Source: Runella slithyformis DSM 19594
GTDB taxonomy: Bacteria > Bacteroidota > Bacteroidia > Cytophagales > Spirosomataceae
Length of the DNA: 64,000 bases
Reading direction: 5' to 3'
NCBI RefSeq assembly: GCF_000218895.1
Contig: NC_015703.1
Location: forward strand, 2,121,001-2,185,000
Part shown: positions 41,082 to 50,562 of the stretch, piece by piece
Layout: every line of letters begins with the position of its first letter
Numbering within the stretch: the first letter of the stretch is position 1
The notes under the pieces: model-generated
Told to the model about the DNA's origin: nothing
Databases searched by the model: none
Seen by the model: the letters and a program-made list of their open reading frames with translations, nothing else
Translations under genes and position numbers: made by a program

Positions 41082-42095
41082 TCAGCCCTTTGTCGCTTTT
41101 TTCAAGACACTTTCGAGCGTCACGGCCGCTCCGCCCCGGCGTTTGCTTTCGTCGGCGGCTTCCATAAACGTAAAGATTTCGATGGTTTCTTCGGGGGATA
41201 CGGGGATCGCGCCCGTTTCAAAATAGTTGACAATGTCTTTCAATAAAGGTTCGTAGCCGCCGTAGGGACCCAGTACGATGTTGCCGTTTTTGGTGTAAAC
41301 GGTGCCGCCGTAGTCGTGCTTTCCTGTGCGTGTGCCGCGAAAAGTACCCACGCGCCCGTCGGCCCAGGTGCCGATGACGATGTCTGTTCCTTCATTATGT
41401 ATGCGAACGACCTGTTTGCAGCCGGTTCCCATGACGGTATACAGCGTTTCGACGCCGTGGATACCGTACCAAAACAGATCCGGGTGCGTTTTTTCCAGTA
41501 CCGCCGGACTGAATGTATCGGCACCGACCACGATGCTTTTGTCCACCTTTTCCACGCCTTTGATGTGTCGCAGCGACGAGGCCGAAAACACGGGAATGTT
41601 GTGTTTTTTAGAAGCTTCAAAAATGGCGAGGGTGTCGGAAAGCGAAGCCGCAATGGGTTTATCAATAAAAACGCGCTTGCCCGCTTTGAGTACCTGAACG
41701 GCCTGTTCGAGGTGGAGGCGTCCGTCGTTGGTCTCGAGCAAAACGACATCCACTTTTTTGAGCAGGTCGGCGATGGAATCGACGATTTCCACATTCTGTT
41801 TTTTGACCTCCTCGGTATAGGCAGGAACGCGTTTGGTGCTGCTTTCAATGTCTTTGCTGCCCTGCGGGTAGGCTGCCACTACTTTATACCCCAGAAAATC
41901 AGCGCTTGCCTCAGGCGCATTGAGTACTTTGACAAAAGCCGTACTGTGGGAGGTATCCAAGCCAATGATGCCTACGCGTTTGCCGGCGGCTACGGAGTGC
42001 GCTGTTGCCCGTTTGGGACTGACTGCATTGATGACTAAACCGGCCAAGGCGGCATTTTTAACAAATTTTCTTCGGCTTACAACTGATTTTATCAT
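41082..42095 (-). CDS. Tat-exported Gfo/Idh/MocA family oxidoreductase
   Basis: A 337-residue protein. A twin-arginine motif VSRRKFVKN (about 6-14) precedes a hydrophobic stretch. The Rossmann start is KRVGIIGLDTSHSTAFVKVL, the Lys-Pro motif is FIDKPIAAS, and GIHGVETLYTVMG lies in the C-terminal domain with the catalytic His. It is smaller than most family members and has an unusual DTSHS loop, known in a Bacteroidota subgroup. It is the first gene of the minus run and precedes the Tat aminotransferase; it may supply the keto group that enzyme needs. Confidence 0.8.
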   Translation of the reverse strand: MIKSVVSRRKFVKNAALAGLVINAVSPKRATAHSVAAGKRVGIIGLDTSHSTAFVKVLNAPEASADFLGYKVVAAYPQGSKDIESSTKRVPAYTEEVKKQNVEIVDSIADLLKKVDVVLLETNDGRLHLEQAVQVLKAGKRVFIDKPIAASLSDTLAIFEASKKHNIPVFSASSLRHIKGVEKVDKSIVVGADTFSPAVLEKTHPDLFWYGIHGVETLYTVMGTGCKQVVRIHNEGTDIVIGTWADGRVGTFRGTRTGKHDYGGTVYTKNGNIVLGPYGGYEPLLKDIVNYFETGAIPVSPEETIEIFTFMEAADESKRRGGAAVTLESVLKKATKG

Positions 42096-42248
42096 GATAA
42101 AGAATGAGAAAAGTGCCTAAAACAGAAAAGGTGGAGGTTGAAATATAAAAATAATTTAAAATTGCAGTATTCTATGTCTAAGAAGCGGTTTTTGAGATGG
42201 ATTTACGCATTTAACTATACTTTTATCACTGACCTTCAGGCTATCAAA

Positions 42249-42992
42249 ATGAATGAGTTCAACCAACAGGCAGCATTAGTAACGGGCGCGGCGTCGGGAA
42301 TTGGGTTAGCCATTGCCCATAAACTCCTTGCCGAAGGGGCGAAAGTTGCCCTGCTTGATTGTAACGAAAAAGGGTTACAGAATGAATTTGCAGGATACAA
42401 AGAGCAGGTTATGCTCATCGGAGTGGACATAACCGACGAAGCCCTCGTGCAGGAAACCGTCGATCAAGTGCTCGCTCACTTTGGTAAAATAGATATTCTC
42501 GTCAACTGTGTGGGAATCACGGGTGCGACCAACCTCAAAAGCCACGAAGTGAGCAGTGAGAATTTGCACAAAGTGTTTGAAGTCAATTTTATGAGTTGTT
42601 TTTACACGTCCAAAGCTGTTTTGCCTTCTATGATGGCCCAAAACTACGGGCGTATCCTGCACATTGCCTCGATTGCCGGTAAAGAAGGAAACGCGGGTAT
42701 GTTGGCTTATTCGGCTTCCAAAGCGGCAGTCATTGGACTCACCAAAGTGCAGGGCAAAGAATACGCTGAATACGGCATTACCGTCAATGCCCTGGCTCCG
42801 GCGGTGATTCAAACGCCTTTGGTCGATGCTCTGCCCGACGTACAGGTAAAATACATGACTGATAAAATTCCAATGAAACGCTGTGGCACGCTCGACGAAG
42901 CGGCCGATTTGGTGGCCTATATCGTATCGTCCAAAAACAGTTTCACTACCGGCTTTACCTTCGATTTATCGGGAGGAAGAGCGACGTATTAA
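42249..42992 (+). CDS. SDR family oxidoreductase
   Basis: A 247-residue classical short-chain dehydrogenase. The cofactor motif is TGAASGIGLAIA, NVGIT-type NCVGITGA follows, and the catalytic residues are Tyr154 and Lys158 in YSASK. The C-terminus SGGRATY is typical. NAD(H) is suggested by the acidic residue in LLDCNEKG. It starts at the ATG at 42249; the frame above is not family-like. It is co-oriented with the GH109 gene 12 bases downstream and divergent from the Tat oxidoreductase gene. The substrate is unknown; a sugar alcohol or keto sugar is likely. Confidence 0.87.
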   Translation: MNEFNQQAALVTGAASGIGLAIAHKLLAEGAKVALLDCNEKGLQNEFAGYKEQVMLIGVDITDEALVQETVDQVLAHFGKIDILVNCVGITGATNLKSHEVSSENLHKVFEVNFMSCFYTSKAVLPSMMAQNYGRILHIASIAGKEGNAGMLAYSASKAAVIGLTKVQGKEYAEYGITVNALAPAVIQTPLVDALPDVQVKYMTDKIPMKRCGTLDEAADLVAYIVSSKNSFTTGFTFDLSGGRATY

Positions 42993-43004
42993 TATTTGGA
43001 ACGG

Positions 43005-44426
43005 ATGGAAAACAACCGCAGAGATTTCTTAAAAACGGCAAGTGCAACAGGTCTGGGGCTTTTGGCTTCCAATCCTTTTGCGGCATATGCCACTACGCCC
43101 GACGAATGGGAACAAGTGCATGAACAGGCCACCCGCACCCGCGTCCAAAAGTTCAACATGAGTGGCTACGCCGCGCCCAAGCTCGATAAAGTGCGCATTG
43201 GATTCATCGGTTTGGGCAATCGCGGCATGGGGGCCGTGGAGCGGATGAACAAAATCGAGGGCGTAGAGATCAAGGCCCTTTGTGACCTTCGCCCGGAGAG
43301 AGTAAAGGGCGCTAAAAAGTTGGTGGAAGTCTCGGGGCATCGCCCCGAAACCTACGTCGGTACTCCCGAGATCTGGAAAAAATTGGCCGAACGCACCGAT
43401 TTGGATTTGATCTATATTCTCACGCCTTGGGCATTTCATACGCCGATGGCGGTCTTTTCAATGGAGCACGGCAAGCACGTGTGCGTGGAAGTTCCTGCCG
43501 CCAAAACCATTGAAGAAGCCTGGCAATTGGTCGAAACCTCCGAGCGGACCCAAAAGCACTGCATGATGGTGGAAAACTGCTGCTATGATTTTTCGGAATT
43601 GCTCACGCTCAACTTGGCCCGTAACGGTTTCTTCGGGGAGATTGTCCACGGCGAAGCCGCCTATATCCACAATTTGCAGGAATATATATTCTCCAAAACG
43701 CATTTTTATCAATTGTGGGAGCTTCACGAAATGTACGGGCGCAAAGGAAATCTGTACCCGACGCACGGATTGGGACCGATTTGTCAGGTAATGAACATCA
43801 ATCGCGGGGATAAAATGGCGTATCTGACGTCTATGTCGAGCAATGATTTTGTGTTGGGGAAGTTGGCCAGAGAACTGGCCGCCAAAGATGATTTTTATAC
43901 ACCTTATGCCGAAAAATCCTTCAACGGCAACATGAGCACGACGACCATCAAAACCCATAAAGGAAAAACCATGATGGTGCAGTACGATGTGTCGTCGCCG
44001 CGACCCTATTCACGAATCCAATTGGTGAGCGGTACCAAGGCCGTAGGGTTGAAATACCCCGAACCCGCACGGTATTCTACCGGCCACGAATGGATGAGTG
44101 CGGAAGAATACCGTGCGTTGGAACAAAAATACCTGCCCCCGATCGTGAAAAAAATGGGGGAGATCGCCAAAAATGTCGGCGGCCACGGCGGCATGGATTT
44201 TCTGATGGATTGGCGCACGATCGACTGCCTTCGCAACGGTCTCCCGCTCGACCAAGACGTGTACGATGCCGCGCTGTGGAGCAGTATTGCTCCGTTGAGC
44301 GGCTGGTCGGTGGCCCATCGTTCCAACTCCCTTGACGTACCTGACTTTACGGGCGGTTCGTGGAAGACCAACGCTCCCGTCGATATTTCGATGACCAAAG
44401 GCGGGACCACGCAGGCAAAAGTGTAG
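43005..44426 (+). CDS. Tat-exported GH109 family glycosidase
   Basis: A 473-residue NAD-dependent glycosidase of the Gfo/Idh/MocA fold, of the type that removes alpha-N-acetylgalactosamine. The Tat signal is NRRDFLKTASATG. The signature of GH109, NLYPTHGLGPICQVMNINRGD, is intact, and EVPAAKT takes the place of the usual EKP, as in this family. The start at 43005 is an ATG; the TTG at 42996 is less likely. It is coupled with an SDR gene and near nagA, so it may feed GalNAc or a related amino sugar into the locus. Confidence 0.85.
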   Translation: MENNRRDFLKTASATGLGLLASNPFAAYATTPDEWEQVHEQATRTRVQKFNMSGYAAPKLDKVRIGFIGLGNRGMGAVERMNKIEGVEIKALCDLRPERVKGAKKLVEVSGHRPETYVGTPEIWKKLAERTDLDLIYILTPWAFHTPMAVFSMEHGKHVCVEVPAAKTIEEAWQLVETSERTQKHCMMVENCCYDFSELLTLNLARNGFFGEIVHGEAAYIHNLQEYIFSKTHFYQLWELHEMYGRKGNLYPTHGLGPICQVMNINRGDKMAYLTSMSSNDFVLGKLARELAAKDDFYTPYAEKSFNGNMSTTTIKTHKGKTMMVQYDVSSPRPYSRIQLVSGTKAVGLKYPEPARYSTGHEWMSAEEYRALEQKYLPPIVKKMGEIAKNVGGHGGMDFLMDWRTIDCLRNGLPLDQDVYDAALWSSIAPLSGWSVAHRSNSLDVPDFTGGSWKTNAPVDISMTKGGTTQAKV

Positions 44427-44551
44427 CGGATACGGTCTCCGTAAGGTAATAAAGCCATTTGTTCAGGAAGGAGTTGATTCGTAAAAAGAATTCGCATAAA
44501 TTGTCCTCCATAAACGTTATTTCAGTAATCACTAAACAGTTTATTTGAGAA

Positions 44552-45286
44552 ATGGCAAATCCAACCTTATCGGAGAAAACCTTCATAAAATCTGCTCAGG
44601 AAGGCATTGGGCAGGGAAAAATGACCGTACAGGGCACGGTCAATAAAATCATTCTTTTGGGTGGAATCGTCATCGCCACGGCGGTGGCAAGTTGGTTTTT
44701 GTTTGCTTCCAATCCTGCGCTTATCATGCCGTTGGCCATTGGCGGGGCCGTTGCAGGCTTGGTGATTGCGTTGATTCTGGCCTTTAAACAACACCTTGCG
44801 CCTACGCTTGCCCCAATTTACGCCGTGGTAGAGGGTGTTTTTGTGGGGGCTACTACCCTCGTATTTGAAAGTATGTATCCGGGCATCGGCCTTTCGGCGG
44901 TGCTGTTGACCTTTGCCATTTTGGCCGGTATGGTCGGTTTATACAAAGCGGGGGTCATTCGTGCCACTCCGACATTTAAGCGTACGATCATGGCCGCTAC
45001 GGCGGGGGTGGCTATTTTTTACCTCGTCGCCCTGGTTTTGCGAATGTTTGGCATTGAAATGCCGCTTATTTACGACAACGGCTGGTTTGGCATTGGCTTT
45101 TCGCTGTTTGTGGTCGGTTTGGCGGCCTTTAACCTGGTCCTTGACCTTGACAGAATTGAGCAGGGGGCCGACTATGGCGCGCCCAAATACATGGAATGGT
45201 ACTGTGCCTTCGGCATGATCGTAACGATCGTGTGGCTGTACATTGAAGTACTTCGGCTGTTGTCGAAGCTTTCGAGCCGTGATTAA
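44552..45286 (+). CDS. Bax inhibitor-1/YccA family membrane protein
   Basis: A 244-residue protein with seven hydrophobic segments typical of the BI-1 superfamily. The family's GVFVGATT and VGLYKAGVI segments are seen, and the acidic C-terminal stretch is DLDRIEQGADYGAPKYMEWYCAFGMIVTIVWLY-like, with the Asp-Arg pair implicated in calcium leak in other members (positions in the window about 45140-45240). It is monocistronic, with a strong terminator after it. Role: membrane stress or ion leak, by family. Confidence 0.87.
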   Translation: MANPTLSEKTFIKSAQEGIGQGKMTVQGTVNKIILLGGIVIATAVASWFLFASNPALIMPLAIGGAVAGLVIALILAFKQHLAPTLAPIYAVVEGVFVGATTLVFESMYPGIGLSAVLLTFAILAGMVGLYKAGVIRATPTFKRTIMAATAGVAIFYLVALVLRMFGIEMPLIYDNGWFGIGFSLFVVGLAAFNLVLDLDRIEQGADYGAPKYMEWYCAFGMIVTIVWLYIEVLRLLSKLSSRD

Positions 45287-45314
45287 GACTTAGTCATTGT
45301 GTTCCCTTTGTATG

Positions 45315-45349
45315 AAGACGTCGAACCGACAGGGTTCGACGTCTTTTTG
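45315..45349 (+). terminator. Intrinsic terminator of the Bax-inhibitor gene
   Basis: AAGACGTCGAACC (45315-45327) and GGTTCGACGTCTT (45333-45345), 13-bp perfect stem, then a T run. Confidence 0.9.
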
Positions 45350-45759
45350 TTTTACATCCTTATTCCGGCAAAATACAGGTACTGATCAGGCGGAGAGGTT
45401 AAAATATGAATTATTGGAATAGTTATATTTTTTGTTGGTTAGTAAAAATTTCAAAAGTTATTCGCAAAATAAAATATAGGTTAAACATGTATTTTAGGTA
45501 TTTTGTTTGAGTATTTTCTTTAATTATCTATTAATTATTTTAAATTATTAAATTTAATTAAAATAATATTTGGAATAATGTTTCAATAAATCTAAACTTG
45601 TATTGACTTTTACCAGGCAAGAAGGAGTCTCCGTTCTTTTAAATCAGGTTTTATTCAAAATGGCCGCAAACTATTAAGAATACCCAATGGCATTTTTTTA
45701 CGAGAATAATGTGTCATTGAAATTGGAAAAATACAATTATTGCCCAATAACTTAATACA
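45350..45759. promoter_or_regulatory. AT-rich upstream region of the SusC gene
   Basis: About 400 bases, strongly AT-rich from about 45410 to 45600, with no coding frame. It probably holds the promoter and control sites of the susC-like gene. No clean TTTG...TAnnTTTG pair or operator palindrome could be fixed. Confidence 0.4.
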
Positions 45760-48700
45760 ATGTCGCCCATGAGAATTTTGTTTACTGCAACCTGTTTATC
45801 GGCCCTTCTGCTCGTCTCTTTGGCGAGCTATGCCCAGGATCGACTCCTGAAAGGACGCATCCTTTCCAAAGATGGTACGAGCCTTCCCGGCGCAAGTATC
45901 GTCATTAAAGGTTCCGATCGGGGAACCAGTGCCAATGCTGCCGGAGAATTCTCCATTTCCGGCCCGGCCAATTCTGTTTTGGTCATTTCTTTTATCGGTT
46001 ATAGGCCGCAGGAAATCGCCACGGGCAACCAAACCGCCTTTGATGTTTCGCTGGAAGAAGATGCTTCTATTTTGAACGAAGTGGTGGTAACGGCCCTGGG
46101 AATTACCCGTGAGAAAAAAGCCCTTGGCTATTCCGTACAGGAAGTAAGCGGCAGGCAAATGACGCAGGCGCGTACCACTAATTTTGTCAATGCACTTTCC
46201 GGTAAAGTAGCCGGCGTGCAGGTGACAGGCTCCAACGGCGCGCCGGGGGCTTCGTCGCGTATCCTGATTCGGGGTTCAAGCTCTATCGGCAGCAATAACC
46301 AACCCCTGTTTGTGGTCGACGGCATTCCCATTGATAACGGTAACTATGGCTCAGGGACGGGCGTTGATTACGGCAACGGGGCCGCCTCCATCAACCCTGA
46401 CGATATCGAGAATGTAAGTGTCTTGAAAGGGCCGAGTGCGGCAGCGCTGTATGGTTCACGCGGGGCTAACGGCGTCATCCTGATCACGACCAAAAGTGGA
46501 AAAGGAGCCAAAGGTATCGGTGTTTCGGTCAATTCCAACACGGCCTTCGACACCCCTTTTCGTTTGCCTGAATGGCAGAATGGGTACGGACAGGGAAATA
46601 AGGGCCTGTTCTCCTTTGTAGACGGAACCGGTAAAGGCGTAAACGACGGCGTGGATGAAAGCTGGGGGCCAAAAATGGACGGTCGTCTTCTGCCGCAATT
46701 TGACTCGCCGATCGCCGCCGACGGTACCCGGACTCCAACGCCTTTTATTGCCCATCCGGACAATGTCAACCAATTTTTCCAAACGGGTAAAACCTATACC
46801 AACAACATCGCCATTACGGGCGGAAACGACAAAGGTGATTTTCGCCTTTCGTATACGGATCTGAACCAAACGGGGATCTTGCCCAATACCGATTACAAAC
46901 GCCGTACCGTATCGCTGAACGCGGGGTGGAACCTGACCAAAAAACTGAGCATCCGCGCAACGGGTAACTACGTGGTGGACGGAAGCGATAACCGTACCAA
47001 CTGGGGCCTTTATTTTATCTGGTTCGGCCGTCAGGTAGACATGGAAAAACTCCAAAACTATCAGGCACCCAACAGTATTTATCAGTACAACTGGAACTAT
47101 AACTACTGGACCAACCCGTACTATGTGCTGAATCTGAGCACCAAATATAATAAGCGGGACCGCGTGTACGGCAACCTGGCCGCTACCTATAAATTTAACG
47201 ATTGGCTGACGCTGACCGCCCGCTCGGGAACCGACGTATACATTGACCGTCGCAAAACTAAAAATGCCGCGCGGATCGATAACCTCAACGGAGCCAAACA
47301 ATACGACAGCTACAACGAAGAGCAGATCTTCATTCGTGAATCCAACTCTGATTTCCTTTTGAGCGCAACGCACAAATTCGGTGATTTTGACGTGGCGGCC
47401 AACGTGGGAGCCAACCACCGCAGCAATTATTACCAACGAAATTATATGGGTGCTACGGAGCTGGCGATTCCCCGCGTGTGGAACCTGGGCAACTCACGTC
47501 AGGCTAAAGTGGCTGAAAACTCCTTTACCGAAAAGCAGGTAAACAGCGTGTACGGAGCCGCCAATATCGGTTTCAGAAATTACCTTTTTCTGGACCTGAC
47601 CGCTCGTAACGATTGGTCAAGTGCACTGCCTTCCGACAACCGTTCGTATTTCTACCCTTCGGCGTCTTTGAGTGCGGTATTGACGGATATGTTCAATATC
47701 CGCTCGACCGTCCTGTCGTTTGCAAAAATAAGGGCGGGGATTGCGCGTGTGGGAAATGATACCGATGCCTACCGGTTGATTCAGGCGTATAAGTACGAAA
47801 ACCCGTGGGGCAGTACGCCGTCACTTTCAGAAAACAACGCAATGCTGAATGCCACCCTAAAGCCCGAATTGACCAACTCGTATGAGATCGGAGCAGAGGT
47901 AAAACTGTGGCGCAACCGCGTCGGGATAGACGTGACGTATTACGATAAGCAATCGTTCAACCAGATTTTGGATGTGAATATCTCACAGGCGTCGGGCTTT
48001 ACGTCCAAGCTCCTGAATGCCGGCAAGTTGGAAAACAAAGGCGTTGAGGTTCAGCTGAGCGCTGCGCCGGTGATAGCCGGACCGTTCCGATGGGACATCG
48101 GTATCAACTGGGCGCGTAACCAAAACAAAGTGGTCGAATTGGCCGAAGGCCTGACTACCTATACGTTGGGAACGGTCCGCGGTATGTCGATCGAAGCGCG
48201 TGTCGGACAGCCTTACGGAACCTTCTTCGGGCAGGGTTTTGCCCGTGACCCGAGCGGCAATATTATTTATGACAAGAGCGGGTACCCTACCCTGAATCCT
48301 ACCCGTCGTATTTTGGGAAGCTTTACTCCCAAATGGATCGGCGGTTTCCAAAATACATTTACCTACAAAAATCTGTCTTTGAGCACTCTCATCGATATGA
48401 AGCAGGGCGGCGATATTTTCTCGCAATCCGTCAATATCGGCCGCTATACGGGAGTATTGGCCGAAACGATCGCGGGCAGGGAAGAAGGAATCGTCGGGCA
48501 GGGGGTTGTCAACACCGGAACGGCCACGGAACCCGTGTATGTACCGAATACCACCCGTATTTCCTCAGAAGAATGGCACAAAAAATACTATTCGCTCACC
48601 AACAACGAAGCGACGATCTTTGACGGAAGCTTTGTGAAATTGAGAGAAGTAAAATTGACCTATATGATCAGCGGTCAGGTGTTTAAGAAACTGCCGTTCC

Positions 48701-48870
48701 GCGATATTTCGCTTTCGATCGTGGGTAGAAATTTACTGCTGCTGTACAGCAACGTGCCGCACATTGACCCCGAAACCAGCTACTACAACGACGGTAACTT
48801 ACAGGGTATTGAGAATGGGCAGGTTCCGACCACCCGCAGCGTTGGGTTCAACATCAGCTTTAATCTTTAA
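45760..48870 (+). CDS. SusC/RagA-family TonB-linked outer membrane protein
   Basis: A 1036-residue transporter. A signal peptide ends near residue 25 (SYAQ). The carboxypeptidase-regulatory-like domain follows (KGRILSKDGTSLPGASIVIKG), then a plug with VVVTALGI as the TonB box and the SusC signature LIRGSSSIGSNNQPLFVVDG. The remainder is a 22-strand barrel ending RSVGFNISFNL. It forms the outer membrane pore of a SusCD pair with the gene at 48982. An M19 dipeptidase downstream hints at peptide or amino compound uptake; the ligand is not known. The start may also be the ATG at 45769. Confidence 0.94.
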   Translation: MSPMRILFTATCLSALLLVSLASYAQDRLLKGRILSKDGTSLPGASIVIKGSDRGTSANAAGEFSISGPANSVLVISFIGYRPQEIATGNQTAFDVSLEEDASILNEVVVTALGITREKKALGYSVQEVSGRQMTQARTTNFVNALSGKVAGVQVTGSNGAPGASSRILIRGSSSIGSNNQPLFVVDGIPIDNGNYGSGTGVDYGNGAASINPDDIENVSVLKGPSAAALYGSRGANGVILITTKSGKGAKGIGVSVNSNTAFDTPFRLPEWQNGYGQGNKGLFSFVDGTGKGVNDGVDESWGPKMDGRLLPQFDSPIAADGTRTPTPFIAHPDNVNQFFQTGKTYTNNIAITGGNDKGDFRLSYTDLNQTGILPNTDYKRRTVSLNAGWNLTKKLSIRATGNYVVDGSDNRTNWGLYFIWFGRQVDMEKLQNYQAPNSIYQYNWNYNYWTNPYYVLNLSTKYNKRDRVYGNLAATYKFNDWLTLTARSGTDVYIDRRKTKNAARIDNLNGAKQYDSYNEEQIFIRESNSDFLLSATHKFGDFDVAANVGANHRSNYYQRNYMGATELAIPRVWNLGNSRQAKVAENSFTEKQVNSVYGAANIGFRNYLFLDLTARNDWSSALPSDNRSYFYPSASLSAVLTDMFNIRSTVLSFAKIRAGIARVGNDTDAYRLIQAYKYENPWGSTPSLSENNAMLNATLKPELTNSYEIGAEVKLWRNRVGIDVTYYDKQSFNQILDVNISQASGFTSKLLNAGKLENKGVEVQLSAAPVIAGPFRWDIGINWARNQNKVVELAEGLTTYTLGTVRGMSIEARVGQPYGTFFGQGFARDPSGNIIYDKSGYPTLNPTRRILGSFTPKWIGGFQNTFTYKNLSLSTLIDMKQGGDIFSQSVNIGRYTGVLAETIAGREEGIVGQGVVNTGTATEPVYVPNTTRISSEEWHKKYYSLTNNEATIFDGSFVKLREVKLTYMISGQVFKKLPFRDISLSIVGRNLLLLYSNVPHIDPETSYYNDGNLQGIENGQVPTTRSVGFNISFNL

Positions 48871-48888
48871 ATCAGGCAGGAAGAAATC

Positions 48889-48904
48889 AGTAGCGAGTAG
48901 TGAG
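48889..48904. repeat. Half-array of AGTAG/GAGTAGTGAG words
   Basis: TCAGTAGCGAGTAGTGAG is like the left arm of element F; no opposite arm was found. Confidence 0.3.
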
Positions 48905-48981
48905 AATAAGGTATTCCTATGTAAATGAAGGATGCAATTCTCATAAAACCGCAATTGTAAACCTTATAAATATTGAATCAC

Positions 48982-50442
48982 ATGAAAAATATATTTCAGT
49001 CTTTCCGATACAAAGCCCTGACGGCCGTGCTGATGCTGAGCGCCTCGGCCTGTACCGAAAAATTTGATGAACTCAATACCAATCCCAACGCACCTTCGGT
49101 GGCTACGGCCGACCTGTTTCTGCCTCATGGCATTCAAAGTGCCGTTGATGCTTACTGGGGCGGGTCGCTGGGCATGGACATCGGTGACCTGATCTCTCAA
49201 TACTGGGCGCGGATTCAGTACACCGATATTGACCAGTACTCTATTTCGAGCGATGTATACAGCGGAGCCTGGCAGACGTTCCATGTAGAAGCGTTGGCTG
49301 ACTATCAGCGTATTTATAAATTGGGGGTAGAGACCAAAAACCCTAACTATCAGGCGGTGGCATTGATCATGCGTTCGTGGGTATTTTCGCTGTTGACCGA
49401 TATTTACGGTGATATTCCGTATATGCAGTCCATTCAGGGGTTGGAAGGTATTCTGCAACCCAAATACGATACGCAGAAAGAGGTGTACGCCGGCATCATC
49501 AAAGAGTTGAAAACGGCTAACGACATGATCGAGACCGCAGATAAAACCAAATCCATCTCGGGCGATATTCTTTTTGCCAACGACATGACCAAATGGAAAA
49601 AGTTTGCCAATTCGTTGAGCCTGCGTCTTTTGAATCGGATGTTGAGCAAAGCGGATGCGGCGATGGACGTTAAAACCGAAATCAACCGTATTTTGAGTGA
49701 TCCCGCCAAATATCCGGTGATCGGCACTGTTTCGGAAACCATTCAATTGAATTATTTGGATGCAACCAACAACAACAACCCCATTAACCAAAACCGCAAA
49801 ACCCGCGATGACCACCGCGTAAGTGCGACGCTTGTCAATAAACTGGCAGCACTGAAAGATGCGCGTTTGGCAGTGTATGCAGATAGGCCCGCCGATGGGG
49901 GCGATTATAAAGGAGTTCCCAATGGCCTTTCCAATGCGGATGCCAATGCGTTGGGGCTATCCAAAACCTCCAAAGTCGGGGCATTCTTTGTGGGACCCAC
50001 GGCTCCGGGGGTGATTTTGAGTTATGCAGAGTTGCTCTTTATCAAAGCGGAATTGGCGTATAAGGGCATTACTGCTGCGGGCGATGCCGCCACCAATTAT
50101 GCCAACGGAATCACGGCTTCGCACAGTCAATACAAGCTTACCGTAAGTCCGGAGTATCTGGCGGCCAATGCGTTCAAGACCGGAACAGAGGGGTATAAGC
50201 AGATCATGGAGCAAAAATGGATCGCTTTATACGGCCAGGGTATTGAGGCTTGGACGGAGTTTCGCCGTACGGGGTATCCGGAGTTAAAACCTTCGGTGAT
50301 CAATGTCAATGGCGGAGTAATCCCAACGCGTTTGCCGTATCCCGGTTCGGAAGAATCCCTGAATTTTACGAACTTCAGCGCCGCCTTGAAACAGCAGGGC
50401 GGAGCCAACGATATGAAGCTGAAGCTCTGGATTGCGAAATGA
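48982..50442 (+). CDS. SusD/RagB-like nutrient-binding lipoprotein
   Basis: A 486-residue surface lipoprotein of the SusD-like group 2 (starch-binding associating with outer membrane). The lipobox is LSASAC (Cys near 24), followed by KFDELNTNPNAPS and the TPR-like helical body. The family's mid region has WVFSLLTDIYGDIPY and FIKAELAYKG-like text, and the C-terminal GIEAWTEFRRTGYPEL is typical. It is the partner lid of the SusC pore. The ATG at 48982 was chosen; a TTG at 48973 lies upstream in frame. Confidence 0.92.
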   Translation: MKNIFQSFRYKALTAVLMLSASACTEKFDELNTNPNAPSVATADLFLPHGIQSAVDAYWGGSLGMDIGDLISQYWARIQYTDIDQYSISSDVYSGAWQTFHVEALADYQRIYKLGVETKNPNYQAVALIMRSWVFSLLTDIYGDIPYMQSIQGLEGILQPKYDTQKEVYAGIIKELKTANDMIETADKTKSISGDILFANDMTKWKKFANSLSLRLLNRMLSKADAAMDVKTEINRILSDPAKYPVIGTVSETIQLNYLDATNNNNPINQNRKTRDDHRVSATLVNKLAALKDARLAVYADRPADGGDYKGVPNGLSNADANALGLSKTSKVGAFFVGPTAPGVILSYAELLFIKAELAYKGITAAGDAATNYANGITASHSQYKLTVSPEYLAANAFKTGTEGYKQIMEQKWIALYGQGIEAWTEFRRTGYPELKPSVINVNGGVIPTRLPYPGSEESLNFTNFSAALKQQGGANDMKLKLWIAK

Positions 50443-50505
50443 TTTGAAAGACTCCTCTAACTCCGGCTTTCAAGCCGGGGCGATGCAGAACATAGAAATA
50501 TACAA

Positions 50506-50543
50506 CAAGGCTTTAGCCATGACATTCCATGGCTAAAGCCTTG
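50506..50543. repeat. Perfect 16-bp hairpin between susD and the dipeptidase gene
   Basis: CAAGGCTTTAGCCATG (50506-50521) and CATGGCTAAAGCCTTG (50528-50543), loop of 6. A smaller CCGGCTT-AAGCCGG stem lies at about 50463-50478. No T run follows, so a transcript may pass through; it could protect mRNA ends or attenuate. Confidence 0.6.
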
Positions 50544-50562
50544 CACACTAAAAACCACCCCG

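Noticed and set aside
46456-47436. A 326-residue minus-strand ORF
   Set aside because: It lies entirely antisense to the susC-like gene, with no family features.
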